A stretch of DNA of 64,000 bases from Megalopta genalis (GCF_051020955.1 NW_027476386.1:124001-188000), one strand, 5' to 3'. Numbered from the stretch's first letter, positions 28,380 to 41,442 are shown. Numbers and translations are program-made. The notes: generated by a model from the sequence alone, not told the origin.

Positions 28380-30389
28380 AGCTTCAAATCTGTGCGATGT
28401 AGAAATTTTGCTTCAAAGCCATGCGAAACATATGATTTAGCATCAGATGCTTGCGATATAAATGATATAGCTTAAAATGCAGACGAAACAAACGGGTTAG
28501 CTTCATATCCAAGCGAAACACATGATTTATATGCTTACTAATGCGAAATAGAAGGTTTAGCTTCAAATCGATGAGAAACAAATGATTTAGAATCAGATAC
28601 TTGCGATATAAGTGATATAGCATCTAATGCAGGCGAAACGAACGAGTTAGCTTCAAATCCATGCGAAACACATGATTTAGCTACAAATCAATGCGATGTA
28701 GAAGGTTGAAATTCAAATCCATGCGGTACAAAAGGTTTAGTATCAAATCAATGCGATGTACAAGGTTTAGCTTCATATCTATGCGAAACAAATGATTGAG
28801 CTTCAAACACTTGTGATATGGGTGATATAGCTGCAACTGCATTCGAAACAAACGAGTTAGCTTCAATTCCACGCGGAACAAGTGATTTAGCTTCAGATAC
28901 TTGCGATATAAGTGATATAGGTTCAAATGCAGCCGAAGCAAACAGGCTAGCTTCAAATCCATGCGAAACAAATGAATTAGCGTCAGATACTTGCGATATA
29001 AGTGATATGGCTTCAAGTGCAGACGAAACAAACGAGTTAGCTTCAAATCCATGCAAAGCATATGAGTAAGCTTCAAATCAATGCTATGTAGAGAGTTTTG
29101 CTTCACTTACATGCGAAACAAATGATTTAGCTTCAAATACTTGGGTCATAAGTTATATAGCTTCAAATGCAGACGAAACAAACGAGTTAGCTTCATATCC
29201 AAGCGAAACACATGATTGAGCTTCAAATCATTGCGGTGTAGAATGTATAGCTTCAAATCCATGTGAAACACATGATTTAGCTGCAAATCATTGCGGTGTA
29301 GAAGGTTTAGCTTCAAATCCATGCGAAACAAATGATGTAGCTGCAAATCAATTCGAAGTAGAAGGAATAGCTTCAAATCCATACGGAACAAATGGTTTAG
29401 CTACAAATACTTGTGATATACGTTATTTAGGTTCATTAGAATACGCAACAAGAGAGTTAGTTTCAAATCCATGGGAAACACATGATTTCGCAGCAAATCA
29501 ATGCGAAGTAGAAGGCTTAGCTTCAAGTCCATGCGAAAGACATAATTTTGTTCAAATCAATGCGAAGTAGAAGATTTAGCTACAAATCCATACGAATCAA
29601 ATGGTTGAGCTTCAAATACTTGTGATATAAATGATTCAGCTTCAAATGCTTGCGAAACAAACGAGTTAGCTTCAAATCCATTCGATACACTTGATTTAGC
29701 TTCAAATCAATGCGAAGTAGAAGGCTTATCTTCAAATCCATGCGAAACAAATGTTATAGCTTCAAATACTTGTGATATACATGATTTAGTTTCAAATGCA
29801 GGCGAAACAAACGAGTTAGATTCCAATCCATGCGATACACATGATTTAGTTACAAATCAATGCGAAGTAGGAGGCTTATTTTCAAATCCATGCGAAACAA
29901 ATGGTTTAGCTTCAAATACTCGTGATATACATGATTTAGCTTCAAATGCAGGCGAAACAAACGAGTTAGCTTCAAATCCATGCGAAGTAGAAGGATTAGC
30001 TTCGAATACATGCGAAACAAATGAGTTAGCGTCAAATGCAAGCGAAACACATGATTTAGCTTCAAATCAATGCGAAGTTGAAGGCTTAGCTTCAAATCCA
30101 TGCGAAACGAATGATTTAGTTTCAAATACTTGCGAATATAAGTGATATAGCTTCAAATGCAGGCGAAACAAACGAGATAGCTTCAAATCCATGCGAAACT
30201 CATGATTTAGATTCAAATCACTGCGTAGTTGAGGCTTAGCTTCAAATCCATGCAACAAGAATGATTTTGTTTCAAATACTTCCGATTATAAGTGATAAAA
30301 CTTCAAATGCAGGCGAAACAAACGAGTTAGCTTCAAATCCATGCGAAACACATGATTTAGCTTCACATTCATGCGAGTCACATGGTTTA

Positions 30390-30397
30390 GCTTCATA
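30390..30397 (+). repeat. 8-bp partial monomer insertion (GCTTCATA)
   Basis: A duplicated monomer start, GCTTCATA, precedes a full monomer beginning GCTTCATATTC, making a 38-bp unit that shifts the reading phase by two. The same event is seen at 41443-41450, 45233-45240, 54432-54439 and 62398-62405, so it marks common descent of those blocks. Confidence 0.88.
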
Positions 30398-31229
30398 GCT
30401 TCATATTCTTGCGAAACAGATTGTTTATTTTCATATACTTGTGATAAACATGATTTAGATTCAACTGCATGCGAAACAAACGAGTTAGCTTCAAAACCAC
30501 GCGAATCACATGATTTAGCTTCAAATCAATGCGAAGTAGAAGGCTTAGCTTCAAATCCAAGCGAAGCACATGATTTAGCTTCAAATTAATGCGAAGTAGG
30601 AGGCTTACTTTCAAATCCCTGCGAATCAATTGGTATAGCATCAAATACTTGTGATATACATGATTTAGCTTCAGCTGTGTGCGAGACAAAAGATTTAGCT
30701 TCACACCCAAGGGAAACACATGATTTAACTTCAAATCAATGCGGAGGTGAAGCCTTAGCTTCAAATCAATGCGAGTCAAATGGTTTAGCTTCAAATACTT
30801 GTGACATACATGATTTAGATTCAGCTGCATGCGGAATAAACGATTTAGCGTCACACCCAAGGGAATCACATGATTTAACTTCAAATCAATGCGAAGTAGA
30901 AGCCTTAGCTTCAAATCAATGCGAAACAAATGGTTCAGCTTCAAATACTTGAGATATGCATGATTTAGCTTCAATCGCATGCGAAACAAACGAGTTAGCT
31001 TCAAATCCATGCGGATCACAGGATTCAGCTTTAAATCAATGCGAAGTAGCAGGCTTTGCTTCAAACCCATACGAGACAAATGCTTTAGCTTCAAATACTT
31101 GTGATATACATGATTTAGCTTCAACTTCATGTGAAACAAACGTGTTAGATACGAATTCAAGCGAAACACAGGATTCAGCTTCAAATCAATGCGAAGTAGA
31201 AGGCTTAGCTTCAAATCCATGCGAATCAA
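30393..31229 (-). other. Open frame (278 codons), probably not a gene
   Basis: Minus-strand decapeptide frame ending at the 8-bp insertion at 30390-30397. Related frames lie at 36827-37555, 41695-42432 and 59727-60527 because of block duplication. Confidence 0.66.
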
Positions 31230-31702
31230 ATGCTATAGCTTCAAATAGTTGTGATATACATGATTTAGCATCAACAGCATATGAAACAAACGAGTTAGCT
31301 TCAAATCCATGCGAAACCCCCGATTTAGCTACAAATTCATATGAAACACATGGGTTAGCTTCATATTCTTGCGAAACAAATGGTTTAGTTTCAGATACTT
31401 GTGATAAACATGATTTAGGTTCAACTGCATGCGAAACAAACGAGTTATCTTCAAATCCATGCGGAACACATGATTTAGCTTCAAATCAATGCGAAGTAGA
31501 AGGATTATATTCAAATCAATGGGAAGCAAATGCTTTAGATTCAAATAATTGTGATATACATGATTTAGATTCAAATGCTGGCGAAACAAACGAGTTAGCT
31601 TCAAATCCATGCGAAACACATGATTTAGCTTCAAATCAATGCGAAGTAGAAGGCTTAGCTTCAAATCCATGCGAAACAAATGGTTCAGCTTCAAATACTT
31701 GA
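30956..31702 (+). other. Longest plus-strand open frame (248 codons), probably not a gene
   Basis: The plus frame reads ASNPCETHDL-type decapeptides with a cysteine at position 5 of most repeats, an acidic tail, and a 50-residue period. It starts at an ATG created by a variant delta monomer (GAGATATGCATG) immediately after a TGA, and ends at the TGA of the next such variant. Near-identical copies are at 42159-42905, 43089-43835 and 60254-61000. No signal peptide, no non-repeat region and no splice structure are evident. Stops elsewhere in this frame fall at serine, leucine, glutamate and cysteine codons, as expected without selection. Confidence 0.65.
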
Positions 31703-31717
31703 GATATGCATGATTTA
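31568..31717 (+). repeat. Reference 150-bp HOR unit, subfamily I
   Basis: A clean example of the five-monomer unit: epsilon 31568-31597, alpha 31598-31627, beta 31628-31657, gamma 31658-31687, delta 31688-31717, followed by the next epsilon at 31718. Each monomer is exactly 30 bp. Types are told apart by bases 10-12 (CCA, CAA, ACT or GCA) and by the last twelve bases. The plus frame reads one cysteine codon at position 5 in most monomers. The delta monomer here carries TGA at that cysteine position, so the plus frame stops inside it. Confidence 0.93.
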
Positions 31718-31897
31718 GCTTCAATCGCATGCGAAACAAACGAGTTAGCTTCAAATCCATGCGAAACACATGATTTATCCTCAAATCCATGCAAACCACA
31801 TGATTTAGCTTCAAATCAATGCGAAGTGGAATGCTTATCTTCGAATCCATGCGAAATAAATGGTTCAGCTTCAAATACTTGTGATATACATGATGTA
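31718..31897 (+). repeat. Six-monomer HOR variant with doubled alpha monomer
   Basis: This 180-bp unit reads epsilon 31718-31747, alpha 31748-31777, a second alpha beginning TCCTCAAATCC 31778-31807, beta 31808-31837, gamma 31838-31867 and delta 31868-31897. The extra alpha is unmistakable (CATGCAAACCACATG). The same unit recurs near 38053, 42921, 43851, 46832, 50101, 52176 and 61016, eight copies in all, and marks an itinerant block that has been copied around the right half of the window. Confidence 0.88.
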
Positions 31898-33120
31898 ACT
31901 TCAAATGCAGACGAAGCAAACGAGTTAGCTTCAAATCCATGCGAAACATATGATTTAGCTTCAAACACATTGGATGTAGGTGATAAAGCTTCAAATGCAG
32001 ACGAATCAAACAAGTTAGCTTCAATATACTTGCCATACACAAGATTTAGCTTCAAATCAATGCGATGTAGAAGGTTTAGCTTCAAATCCATGCGACACAA
32101 ATGATTTAGCTTCAGATACTTGCGATATAAGTGATATAGCTTCAAATGCTGGGGAAACAAACAAGTCAGCTTCAAATCCATGCAAAACACATGCTGAAGC
32201 TTCAAATCAATGCAATGTAGAAGGTTTACCTTCAAGTCCATGCGAAACAAATGATTTAGCATCAGATATTTGCGATATAAGTGATATAGATTCAAATGAA
32301 GACCAAACAAACGAGTTAGCTACAAATCCAAGCGAAGCACATGATTTAGCTTCAAACACTTGGGATATAAGTGATTTAACTTCAAACGCAGACGAATCAA
32401 TCGAGTTAGCCTCAAAATCCATGCGACACACATCATTTAGCTTCAAATCAATGCGATGTTGAAGGTTTAGCTTCAAATCCAACGAAACACATGATTTAGC
32501 TTCAAATCAATGCGAAGTAGAAGGCTTACCTGCAAATCCGAGCGGTACAAACGAGTTAGCTTCAAATCCATGCGAAACACATGATTGAGCTTAAAATTCA
32601 TGCGATTTAGAAGGTTTAGCTTCAAATCCATGGGAAACAAATGATTGAGCTGCAAACACTTGGGATATAAGTGATATAGCTTCAAATGCAGACGAATCAA
32701 ACGAGTTAGCTTCAAATCCATGCGAAACACACGATTGAACTGCAAATGAATGCGATGTAGAAGGTTTAGCTTCAAATCCATGCAAAAAAAATGATTTAGC
32801 TTCAGATACTTGCGACATAAGTGACATAACTTCAAATGCAGACGAAACAAACGAGTTAGCTTCAAATCCAAGAGAAACACATGATTTTGCTGCAAATCAA
32901 TGCGATGTAGAAGGTTTAGCGTCAAATCCAGGCGAAACAAATGATTTAGCTTCAGATACTTGCGATATAAGTGATAAAGCATCAAATGCAGGTGAAACAA
33001 ACGAGTTAGCTACAAATCCATGCGACACACATGATTTAGCTGCAAATCAATGTGATGTAGGAGGTTTAACTGCAAATCAATGTGATGTAGAAGGTTTAGC
33101 TTCAAATCCATGCGAAACAA

Positions 33121-34502
33121 ATGATTTAGCTTCAAATCAATGCGATGTATAGGGTTTTGCTTAAAATCCATGCGAAACAAATGATTTAGCTTCAAACACT
33201 TATGATATAAGCGATATAGCTTCAAATGCAGACGAATCGAACGAGTTAGCTTCAAATACCTGCAAGACACATATTTAAGCTTCAAGTCAATGCGATGTAG
33301 AATGTTTAGCTTCAAATACTTGCGATATATATGATATAGCTACAAATGCAGGCGAAAAAAACGAGTTAGCTTCTAATCCAAACGAGACTGATGATATAGC
33401 TTCAAATCAATGCAAACTAGATATCTTAGCTTCAAATCCATGCAAAACACATGATTTTTCTTCAAATACCTGCGATGTAAGTGATATAGCTTCAACTGCA
33501 GACGAAGCAAACGAGCTAGCTTCAAATCCAAGCGAAACACATGATTTATCTTCAAATCAATTCAAAGTAGAATGCTTAGCTTCAAAATCAATGCGAAACA
33601 CATGATTTAGCTGCAAATCAATGCCATGTTGAAGGTTTAGCTTCAAATCCAAGCGAAACACACGATTTAGCTCCAAATCAATGCGATGTAGAAGTTTTAG
33701 CTTCAAATCCATGCGAAACAAATGATTTAGCTTCAAACACATTGGATATAGGTGATATAGCTTCAAATGCAGACGAATTAAACGAGTTAGCTTCAAAATC
33801 CATGCCATACATATGATTTAGCTTCAAATCAATGCGATGTTGAAGGTTTTGCTTCAAATCCATGAGAACAAATGATTTAGCTTCAAATACTTGGGATATA
33901 AGTGATACAGCTTCAAAAGCAGACGAAGCAAACGAGTTAGCTTCAAATCCATGCGAAACATATGATTTAGCTTCAAACACATTGGATATAGGTGATAAAG
34001 CTTCAAATGCAGACGAATCAAACAAGTTAGCTTCAATATACTTGCCATACACAAGATTTAGCTTCAAATCAATGCGATGTAGAAGGTTTAGCTTCAAATC
34101 CATGCGACACAAATGATTTAGCTTCAGATACTTGCGATATAAGTGATATAGCTTCAAATGCTGGGGAAACAAACAAGTTAGCTTCAAATCCATGCAAAAC
34201 ACATGCTGAAGCTTCAAGTCAATGCAATGTAGAAGGTTTACCTTCAAGTCCATGCGAAACAAATGATTTAGCATCAGATATTTGCGATATAAGTGATATA
34301 GATTCAAATGAAGACCAAACAAACGAGTTAGCTACAAATCCAAGCGAAGCACATGATTTAGCTTCAAACACTTGGGATAGAAGTGATTTAACTTCAAATG
34401 CAGACGAATCAATCGAGTTAGCCTCAAAATCCATGCGACACACATCATTTAGCTTCAAATCAATGCGATGTAGAAGGTTTAGCTTCAAATCCAACGAAAC
34501 AC
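33121..34502 (+). repeat. 1382-bp tandem unit, copy 1
   Basis: Direct repeat at an offset of 1382 bp (46 monomers plus 2 bp). Frames at 33373-33555, 33557-33808, 33678-34322 and 34219-34494 have identical translations in copy 2. It begins at a beta variant with GCGATGTATAGGGTTTTGC. One visible base difference is AAGACACATATTTAAG near 33265 against AAAACACATATTTAAG in copy 2. Confidence 0.93.
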
Positions 34503-35884
34503 ATGATTTAGCTTCAAATCAATGCGATGTATAGGGTTTTGCTTAAAATCCATGCGAAACAAATGATTTAGCTTCAAACACTTATGATATAAGCGATATA
34601 GCTTCAAATGCAGACGAATCGAACGAGTTAGCTTCAAATACCTGCAAAACACATATTTAAGCTTCAAGTCAATGCGATGTAGAATGTTTAGCTTCAAATA
34701 CTTGCGATATATATGATATAGCTACAAATGCAGGCGAAAAAAACGAGTTAGCTTCTAATCCAAACGAGACTGATGATATAGCTTCAAATCAATGCAAACT
34801 AGATATCTTAGCTTCAAATCCATGCAAAACACATGATTTTTCTTCAAATACCTGCGATGTAAGTGATATAGCTTCAACTGCAGACGAAGCAAACGAGCTA
34901 GCTTCAAATCCAAGCGAAACACATGATTTATCTTCAAATCAATTCAAAGTAGAATGCTTAGCTTCAAAATCAATGCGAAACACATGATTTAGCTGCAAAT
35001 CAATGCCATGTTGAAGGTTTAGCTTCAAATCCAAGCGAAACACACGATTTAGCTCCAAATCAATGCGATGTAGAAGTTTTAGCTTCAAATCCATGCGAAA
35101 CAAATGATTTAGCTTCAAACACATTGGATATAGGTGATATAGCTTCAAATGCAGACGAATTAAACGAGTTAGCTTCAAAATCCATGCCATACATATGATT
35201 TAGCTTCAAATCAATGCGATGTTGAAGGTTTTGCTTCAAATCCATGAGAACAAATGATTTAGCTTCAAATACTTGGGATATAAGTGATACAGCTTCAAAA
35301 GCAGACGAAGCAAACGAGTTAGCTTCAAATCCATGCGAAACATATGATTTAGCTTCAAACACATTGGATATAGGTGATAAAGCTTCAAATGCAGACGAAT
35401 CAAACAAGTTAGCTTCAATATACTTGCCATACACAAGATTTAGCTTCAAATCAATGCGATGTAGAAGGTTTAGCTTCAAATCCATGCGACACAAATGATT
35501 TAGCTTCAGATACTTGCGATATAAGTGATATAGCTTCAAATGCTGGGGAAACAAACAAGTTAGCTTCAAATCCATGCAAAACACATGCTGAAGCTTCAAG
35601 TCAATGCAATGTAGAAGGTTTACCTTCAAGTCCATGCGAAACAAATGATTTAGCATCAGATATTTGCGATATAAGTGATATAGATTCAAATGAAGACCAA
35701 ACAAACGAGTTAGCTACAAATCCAAGCGAAGCACATGATTTAGCTTCAAACACTTGGGATAGAAGTGATTTAACTTCAAATGCAGACGAATCAATCGAGT
35801 TAGCCTCAAAATCCATGCGACACACATCATTTAGCTTCAAATCAATGCGATGTAGAAGGTTTAGCTTCAAATCCAACGAAACAC
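34503..35884 (+). repeat. 1382-bp tandem unit, copy 2
   Basis: Near-identical second copy. Identity to the start of the unit continues to about 35908, after which the sequence changes to GAAGTAGAAGGCTTACCTGC. The 214-codon minus frame at 35060-35704 is identical in translation to that at 33678-34322. Confidence 0.93.
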
Positions 35885-36841
35885 ATGATTTAGCTTCAAA
35901 TCAATGCGAAGTAGAAGGCTTACCTGCAAATCCGAGCGGTACAAATGATTTAGCTTCAAATACATGCGATATATGTGATATAGCTTCAACTGCATGCGAA
36001 ACAAACCAGTTAGCTTCAAATCTATGCGAAATACATGATTTAGCATCAAATCAATGCGAAGTAGAAGGCTTAGATTCAAATCCATGTGAAACGAATAGTT
36101 TAACTTCAAATACTTGTGAGATACATGATTTAGCTTCAACTGCACCTGAAACAAACGTGTAGGCTTCAAATTCGAGCGAAACACACGATATAGCTCCAAA
36201 TCAATGCGATGTAGAAGTTTTAGCTTCAAATCCATGCGAATCTAATGATTTAGCTTCAAACACTTTGGATATAAGTGATATAGCTTCAAATGCAGACGAA
36301 TCAAACGAGTTAGCTTCAAAATCCATGCCATACACATTATTTAGCTCCAAATCAATGCGAGGTATAAGGCTTAGCTTCATATCCATGAGAAACAAATGAT
36401 TTAGGTTCAGAGAATTATGATATAAGTGATATAGCTTCAGATGCAGGCGAAAAGAACGAGATAGCTTCAAATCCATGCGAAACACATGCTTTAGCTGCAA
36501 ATCAATGCGATGTTGAAAGTTTAGCTTCAAATCCATGCGAAATAAATGATTTAGATTCAGATACTTGCGATATTAGTGATATAGCTTCAAATGCAGACGA
36601 AACAAACGAGTTAGCTTCAAATTCATGCGAAACACATGTTTCTGCTTCAAATCAATGCGAAGTAGAAGGCTTATCTTCAAATCCATCAGAAACAAATGGT
36701 TTAGCTTGAAATACTCGTGATATACATGATTTAGCTTCAAATGCAGGCGAAACAAACGAGTTACCTTCAAATCCAAGCGAAACACATGATCTAGCTTCAA
36801 ATCAATGCGAAGTAGAAGGCTTGGCTTCAATTCCATGCGAA
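35302..36841 (+). repeat. Block D, copy 1 (repeated 2941 bp downstream)
   Basis: About 1.5 kb repeated at 38243-39782. The frame at 35815-36162 is identical in translation to 38756-39103, and 36201-36536 nearly so to 39142-39477. It overlaps the right end of the 1382-bp tandem, so copy boundaries of different duplications cross one another. Confidence 0.9.
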
Positions 36842-36860
36842 ACACATGATTTTGTTCATA

Positions 36861-38215
36861 TCAATGCGAAGTAGAAGGCTTAGCTTCAGGTCCATGCGAA
36901 AGACATAATTTTGCTTCAAATCAATGCGAAATAGAAGATTTAGCAACATATCCATACGAATCAAATGGTTTAGCTTCAAATACTTGTGATATACATGATT
37001 CAGCTCCAAATGCAGGCGAAACAAACGAGTTAGCTTCAAATCCATGCAGAACACATGATTTAGCTTCAAATCAATGCGACGTAGAAGTCTTAGCTTCAAA
37101 TCAATGCGAGTCAAATGGTTTAGCTTCAAATACTTGTGATATACATGATTTAGATTCAGCTGCATGCGGAATAAACGATTTAGCGTCACACCCAAGGGAA
37201 ACACATGATTTAACTTCAAATCAATGCGAAGTAGAAGCCTTAGCATCAAATCAATGCGAAACAAATGGTTCAGCTTCAAATACTTGAGATATGCATGATT
37301 TAGATTCAATCGCATGCGAAACAAACGAGTTAGCTTCAAATCCATGCGGATCACAGGATTCAGCTTTAAATCAATGCGAAGTAGCAGGCTTAGCTTCAAA
37401 CCCATACGAGACAAATGCTTTAGCTTCAAATACTTGTGATATACATGATTTAGCTTCAACTTCATGTGAAACAAACGTGTTAGATACGAATTCAAGCGAA
37501 ACACAGGATTCAGCTTCAAATCAATGCGAAGTAGAAGGCTTAGCTTCCAATCCATGCGAATCGAATGCTATAGCTTCAAATAGTTGTGATATACATGATT
37601 AGGCATCAACAGCATATGAAACAAACGAGTTAGCTTCAAATCCATGCGAAACCCCCGATTTAGCTACAAATTCATATGAAACACATGGGTTAGCTTCATA
37701 TTCTTGCGAAACAAATGGTTTAGTTTCAGATACTTGTGATAAACATGATTTAGGTTCAACTGCATGCGAAACAAACGAGTTATCTTCAAATCCATGCGGA
37801 ACACATGATTTAGCTTCAAATCAATGCGAAGTAGAAGGCTTATGTTCAAATCAATGGGAAGCAAATGCTTTAGATTCAAATAATTGTGATATACATGATT
37901 TAGATTCATATGCTGGCGAAACAAACGAGTTAGCTTCAAATCCATGCGAAACACATGATTTAGCTTCAAATCAATGCGAAGTAGAAGGCTTAGCTTCAAA
38001 TCCATGCGAAACAAATGGTTCAGCTTCAAATACTTGAGATATGCATGATTTAGCTTCAATCGCATGCGAAACAAACGAGTTAGCTTCAAATCCATGCGAA
38101 ACACATGATTTATCCTCAAATCCATGCAAACCACATGATTTAGCTTCAAATCAATGCGAAGTGGAATGCTTATCTTCGAATCCATGCGAAATAAATGGTT
38201 CAGCTTCAAATACTT
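36861..38215 (+). repeat. Block E, copy 1 (repeated 4868 bp downstream)
   Basis: About 1.35 kb repeated at 41729-43083 and again from 59824. It starts at AATGCGAAGTAGAAGGC followed by the rare GCTTCAGGTCC. In this copy GATTAGGCATC near 37598 interrupts the plus frame that stays open in the other copies. Confidence 0.9.
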
Positions 38216-38884
38216 GTGATATACATGATGTAACTTCAAATGCAGACGAAGCAAACGAGTTAGCTTCAAATCCATGCGAAACATATGATTTAGCTTCAAA
38301 CACATTGGATATAGGTGATAAAGATTCAAATGCAGACGCATCAAACAAGTTAGCTTCAATATACTTGCCATACACAAGATTTAGCTTCAAATCAATGCGA
38401 TGTAGAAGGTTTAGCTTCAAATCCATGCGACACAAATGATTTAGCTTCAGATACTTGCGATATAAGTGATATAGCTTCAAATGCTGGGGAAACAAACAAG
38501 TCAGCTTCAAATCCATGCAAAACACATGCGGAAGCTTCAAGTCAATGCAATGTAGAAGGTTTACCTTCAAGTCCATGCGAAACAAATGATTTAGCATCAG
38601 ATATTTGCGATATAAGTGATATAGATTCAAATGAAGACCAAACAAACGAGTTAGCTACAAATCCAAGCGAAGCACATGATTTAGCTTCAAACACTTGGGA
38701 TATAAGTGATTTAACTTCAAATGCAGACGAATCAATCGAGTTAGCCTCAAAATCCATGCGACACACATCATTTAGCTTCAAATCAATGCGATGTAGAAGG
38801 TTTAGCTTCAAATCCAACGAAACACATGATTTAGCTTCAAATCAATGCGAAGTAGAAGGCTTACCTGCAAATCCGAGCGGTACA
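37092..38884 (+). repeat. Block C, copy 2
   Basis: Matches 30757-32549 at an offset of 6335 bp with scattered single-base differences. Examples are GATTTAGATTCAATCG at about 37299 where copy 1 has GATTTAGCTTCAATCG, and GATGCAAAC-to-tail differences near 38330. Confidence 0.9.
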
Positions 38885-39782
38885 AATGATTTAGCTTCAA
38901 ATACTTGCGATATATGTGATATAGCTTCAACTGCATGCGAAACAAACCAGTTAGCTTCAAATCTATGCGAAATACATGATTTAGCATCAAATCAATGCGA
39001 AGTAGAAGGCTTAGATTCAAATCCATGTGAAACGAATAGTTTAACTTCAAATACTTGTGAGATACATGATTTAGCTTCAACTGCACCTGAAACAAACGTG
39101 TAGGCTTCAAATTCGAGCGAAACACACGATATAGCTCCAAATCAATGCGATGTAGAAGTTTTAGCATCAAATCCATGCGAATCTAATGATTTAGCTTCAA
39201 ACACTTTGGATATAAGTGATATAACTTCAAATGCAGACGAATCAAACGAGTTAGCTTCAAAATCCATGCCATACACATTATTTAGCTCCAAATCAATGCG
39301 AGGTATAAGGCTTAGCTTCATATCCATGAGACACAAATGATTTAGGTTCAGAGAATTATGATATAAGTGATATAGCTTCAGATGCAGGCGAAAAGAACGA
39401 GATAGTTTCAAATCCATGCGAAACACATGCTTTAGCTGCAAATCAATGCGATGTAGAAAGTTTAGCTTCAAATCCATGCGAAATAAATGATTTAGATTCA
39501 GATACTTGCGATATTAGTGATATAGCTTCAAATGCAGACGAAACAAACGAGTTAGCTTCAAATTCATGCGAAACACATGTTTCTGCTTCAAATCAATGCG
39601 AAGTAGAAGGCTTATCTTCAAATCCATCAGATACAAATGGTTTAGCTTGAAATACTCGTGATATACATGATTTAGCTTCAAATGCAGGCGAAACAAACGA
39701 GTTACCTTCAAATCCAAGCGAAACACATGATCTAGCTTCAAATCAATGCGAAGTAGAAGGCTTGGCTTCAATTCCATGCGAA
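38243..39782 (+). repeat. Block D, copy 2
   Basis: Matches 35302-36841 at an offset of 2941 bp. Its right-hand part also belongs to block F below, so this interval is a patchwork of at least two copying events. Confidence 0.9.
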
Positions 39783-40802
39783 AGACATAATTTCGTTCAA
39801 ATCAATGCGAAGTAGAAGATTTAGCTACAAATCCATACGAATCAAATGGTTTAGCTTCAAATACTTGTGATGTACATGATTCAGTTTAAAATGCAGGCGA
39901 AACAAACGAGTTAGCTTCCAATCCATGCGATACACATGATTTAGCTTCAAATCATTACGAAGTAGAAGGCAGATATTCGAATCCTTACGAAACAAATGGT
40001 TTAGCTTCAAATCCTTGTGATATACATGATTTAGCTTCAACAGCGTGCGTACAAACGACTTAGCTTCAAATCCATGCGAAACACATGATTTGGCTTCAAA
40101 TCAATGCGAATTAGAAGGCTTATCTTCGAATCCATGCGTAACACATGGTTTAGCTTCTAATACCTGTGATAAACATGATTTAGCTTCAACTGCATGCGAC
40201 AGAAACGAGTTAGCTTCAAATCCAAGCGAAACACATGATTTAGCTTCAAATCAGTGCGAAGTAGAAGGCTTAGCTTCAAATCCATGCGCTACGAATGGAT
40301 TAGCTTCAAATACTTGTTTTATACATGGTTTAGCTTCAAATCATTACGAAGTAGAAGGCTGATATTAGAATCCTTACGAAACAAATGGTTTAGCTTCAAA
40401 TCCTTATGACATACATGATTCAGCTTCAAATGCATGCGAAACAAACGCGTTAGCTTCAAATCCATGCGATACACATGATTTAGCTTCAAATCAATGCGAA
40501 GTAGAAGGCTTATCTACAAATCCATGCGAAACAAATGGTTTAGCTTCAAATACTTGTGATATACATGATTTAGCTTCAAATGCAGGCGAAACAAACGAGT
40601 TAGCTTAAAATCTTAGCGAAACACATGATCTAGTATCAAATCAATGAGAAGTAGACTGCTTAGCTACAAATACATGAGAAACAAATGATTTATCTTCAGA
40701 TAACTGCGATGTAAGTGATATAGCTTCAAATGCAGGTGAAACAATCGAGTTAACTTCAAAACAATGCGAACTAGAAGGCTTATCTTCAAATCCATGCGAA
40801 AC
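38989..40802 (+). repeat. Block F, copy 1 (repeated 9258 bp downstream)
   Basis: About 1.8 kb that reappears at 48247-50060. Frames 39514-39777, 39825-40040, 40045-40362 and 40641-41018 have counterparts at an offset of 9258 bp. A shared 29-bp monomer, ACAGCGTGCGTACAAACGAC, confirms common descent. The same stretch, minus about 149 bp, is present at 9600-10920. Confidence 0.9.
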
Positions 40803-41442
40803 CAATGGTTTAGCTTTAAATACTTGTGATATAAATGATTCAGCTTCAAATGCAGGCGAAACAAACGAGTTAGCTTCAAATCCATGCGATACACATGATT
40901 TAGCTTCAAATTCATGCGAAGTAGAAGGCTTATCTTCAAATCCATGCGAAACAAATGATTTAGCTTCAGATACTAGCGATATAAGTGATATTGCTTCAAC
41001 TGAATGCGAAACAAACAAGTTAGCTTCAAATCCATGCGATACATATGTTTTAGCTTCAAATCAATGCGAAGTAGTAGGCTTATCTTCAAGTCCTTGCGAA
41101 ACCAATGGTTTAGCTTCAAATACTTGTGATATAAATGATTCAGCTTCAAATGCAGGCGAAACAAACGAGTTAGATGCAAATCCATGCGATACACATGATT
41201 TAGCTTCAAATCAAAGCGAAGTAGAAGGCTTATCTTCAAATCCATGCGAAACAAATGGTTTAGCTTCAAATACTTGTGATATACATGATTTAGCTTCAAA
41301 TGCAGGCGAAACAAATGGTTTATCTTCAAATACTTGTGATATACATGACGTAGTTTCAACGGCAAGCGAAACAAACGAGTTAGCTTCAAATCGAAGCGAA
41401 ACACATGATTTAGCTGCAAATCAATGCGAATCACATGGATTA

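Larger units (their letters stand above)
23131..28683 (+). repeat. 5.5-kb tandem unit, copy 2
   Basis: Second copy of the preceding unit, with the 209-bp segment at about 26337-26545 that copy 1 lacks. Sequence identity continues a further 24 bases to about 28707 and then changes (GAAGGTTGAAATTC). Only a few base differences are visible, for example GGGATATAAG at 25086 against GCGATATAAG in copy 1, so the duplication is recent. Confidence 0.93.
17060..29400. repeat. Largest subfamily II domain
   Basis: About 12.3 kb in which almost all beta monomers are GATGTAGAAGGTTTA-like and many gamma/delta pairs read AACACTTGGGATATAGGTG. It is dominated by the two copies of a 5.3-5.6 kb unit described separately. 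Subfamily I resumes near 29400 with TACTTGTGATATACG. Confidence 0.8.
29400..31900. repeat. Subfamily I domain
   Basis: TGTGATATACATGATTTA and GAAGTAGAAGGCTTA forms dominate. It includes an 8-bp insertion at 30390-30397 and the first copy of a block shared with 37-38, 42-44 and 60-61 kb. The change to ACATTGGATGTAGG near 31965 marks entry into subfamily II. Confidence 0.78.
30757..32549 (+). repeat. Block C, copy 1 (repeated 6335 bp downstream)
   Basis: About 1.8 kb that reappears at 37092-38884 at a constant offset of 6335 bp. Frames at 31706-32104 and 38041-38439 translate almost identically, as do 32207-32482 and 38542-38817. The block spans the subfamily I to II boundary, so the boundary itself was copied. 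Confidence 0.9.
31900..35890. repeat. Subfamily II domain containing the 1382-bp duplication
   Basis: Subfamily II monomers with recurring CTTGCCATACACAAG and ACACATTGGATATAGG markers. It holds two full copies of a 1382-bp unit. Subfamily I beta monomers (GAAGTAGAAGGCTTACC) resume at about 35905. Confidence 0.77.

Noticed and set aside
30956..31720. Reassigned genetic code (TGA read as cysteine, as in Euplotes)
   Set aside because: TGA does sit at the cysteine codon in some delta monomers, but TGA and TAA also occur at serine (GCT-TAA, GCT-TGA), leucine (GAT-TGA, GAT-TAA) and glutamate (TGC-TAA) positions, so no single reassignment restores the frame.
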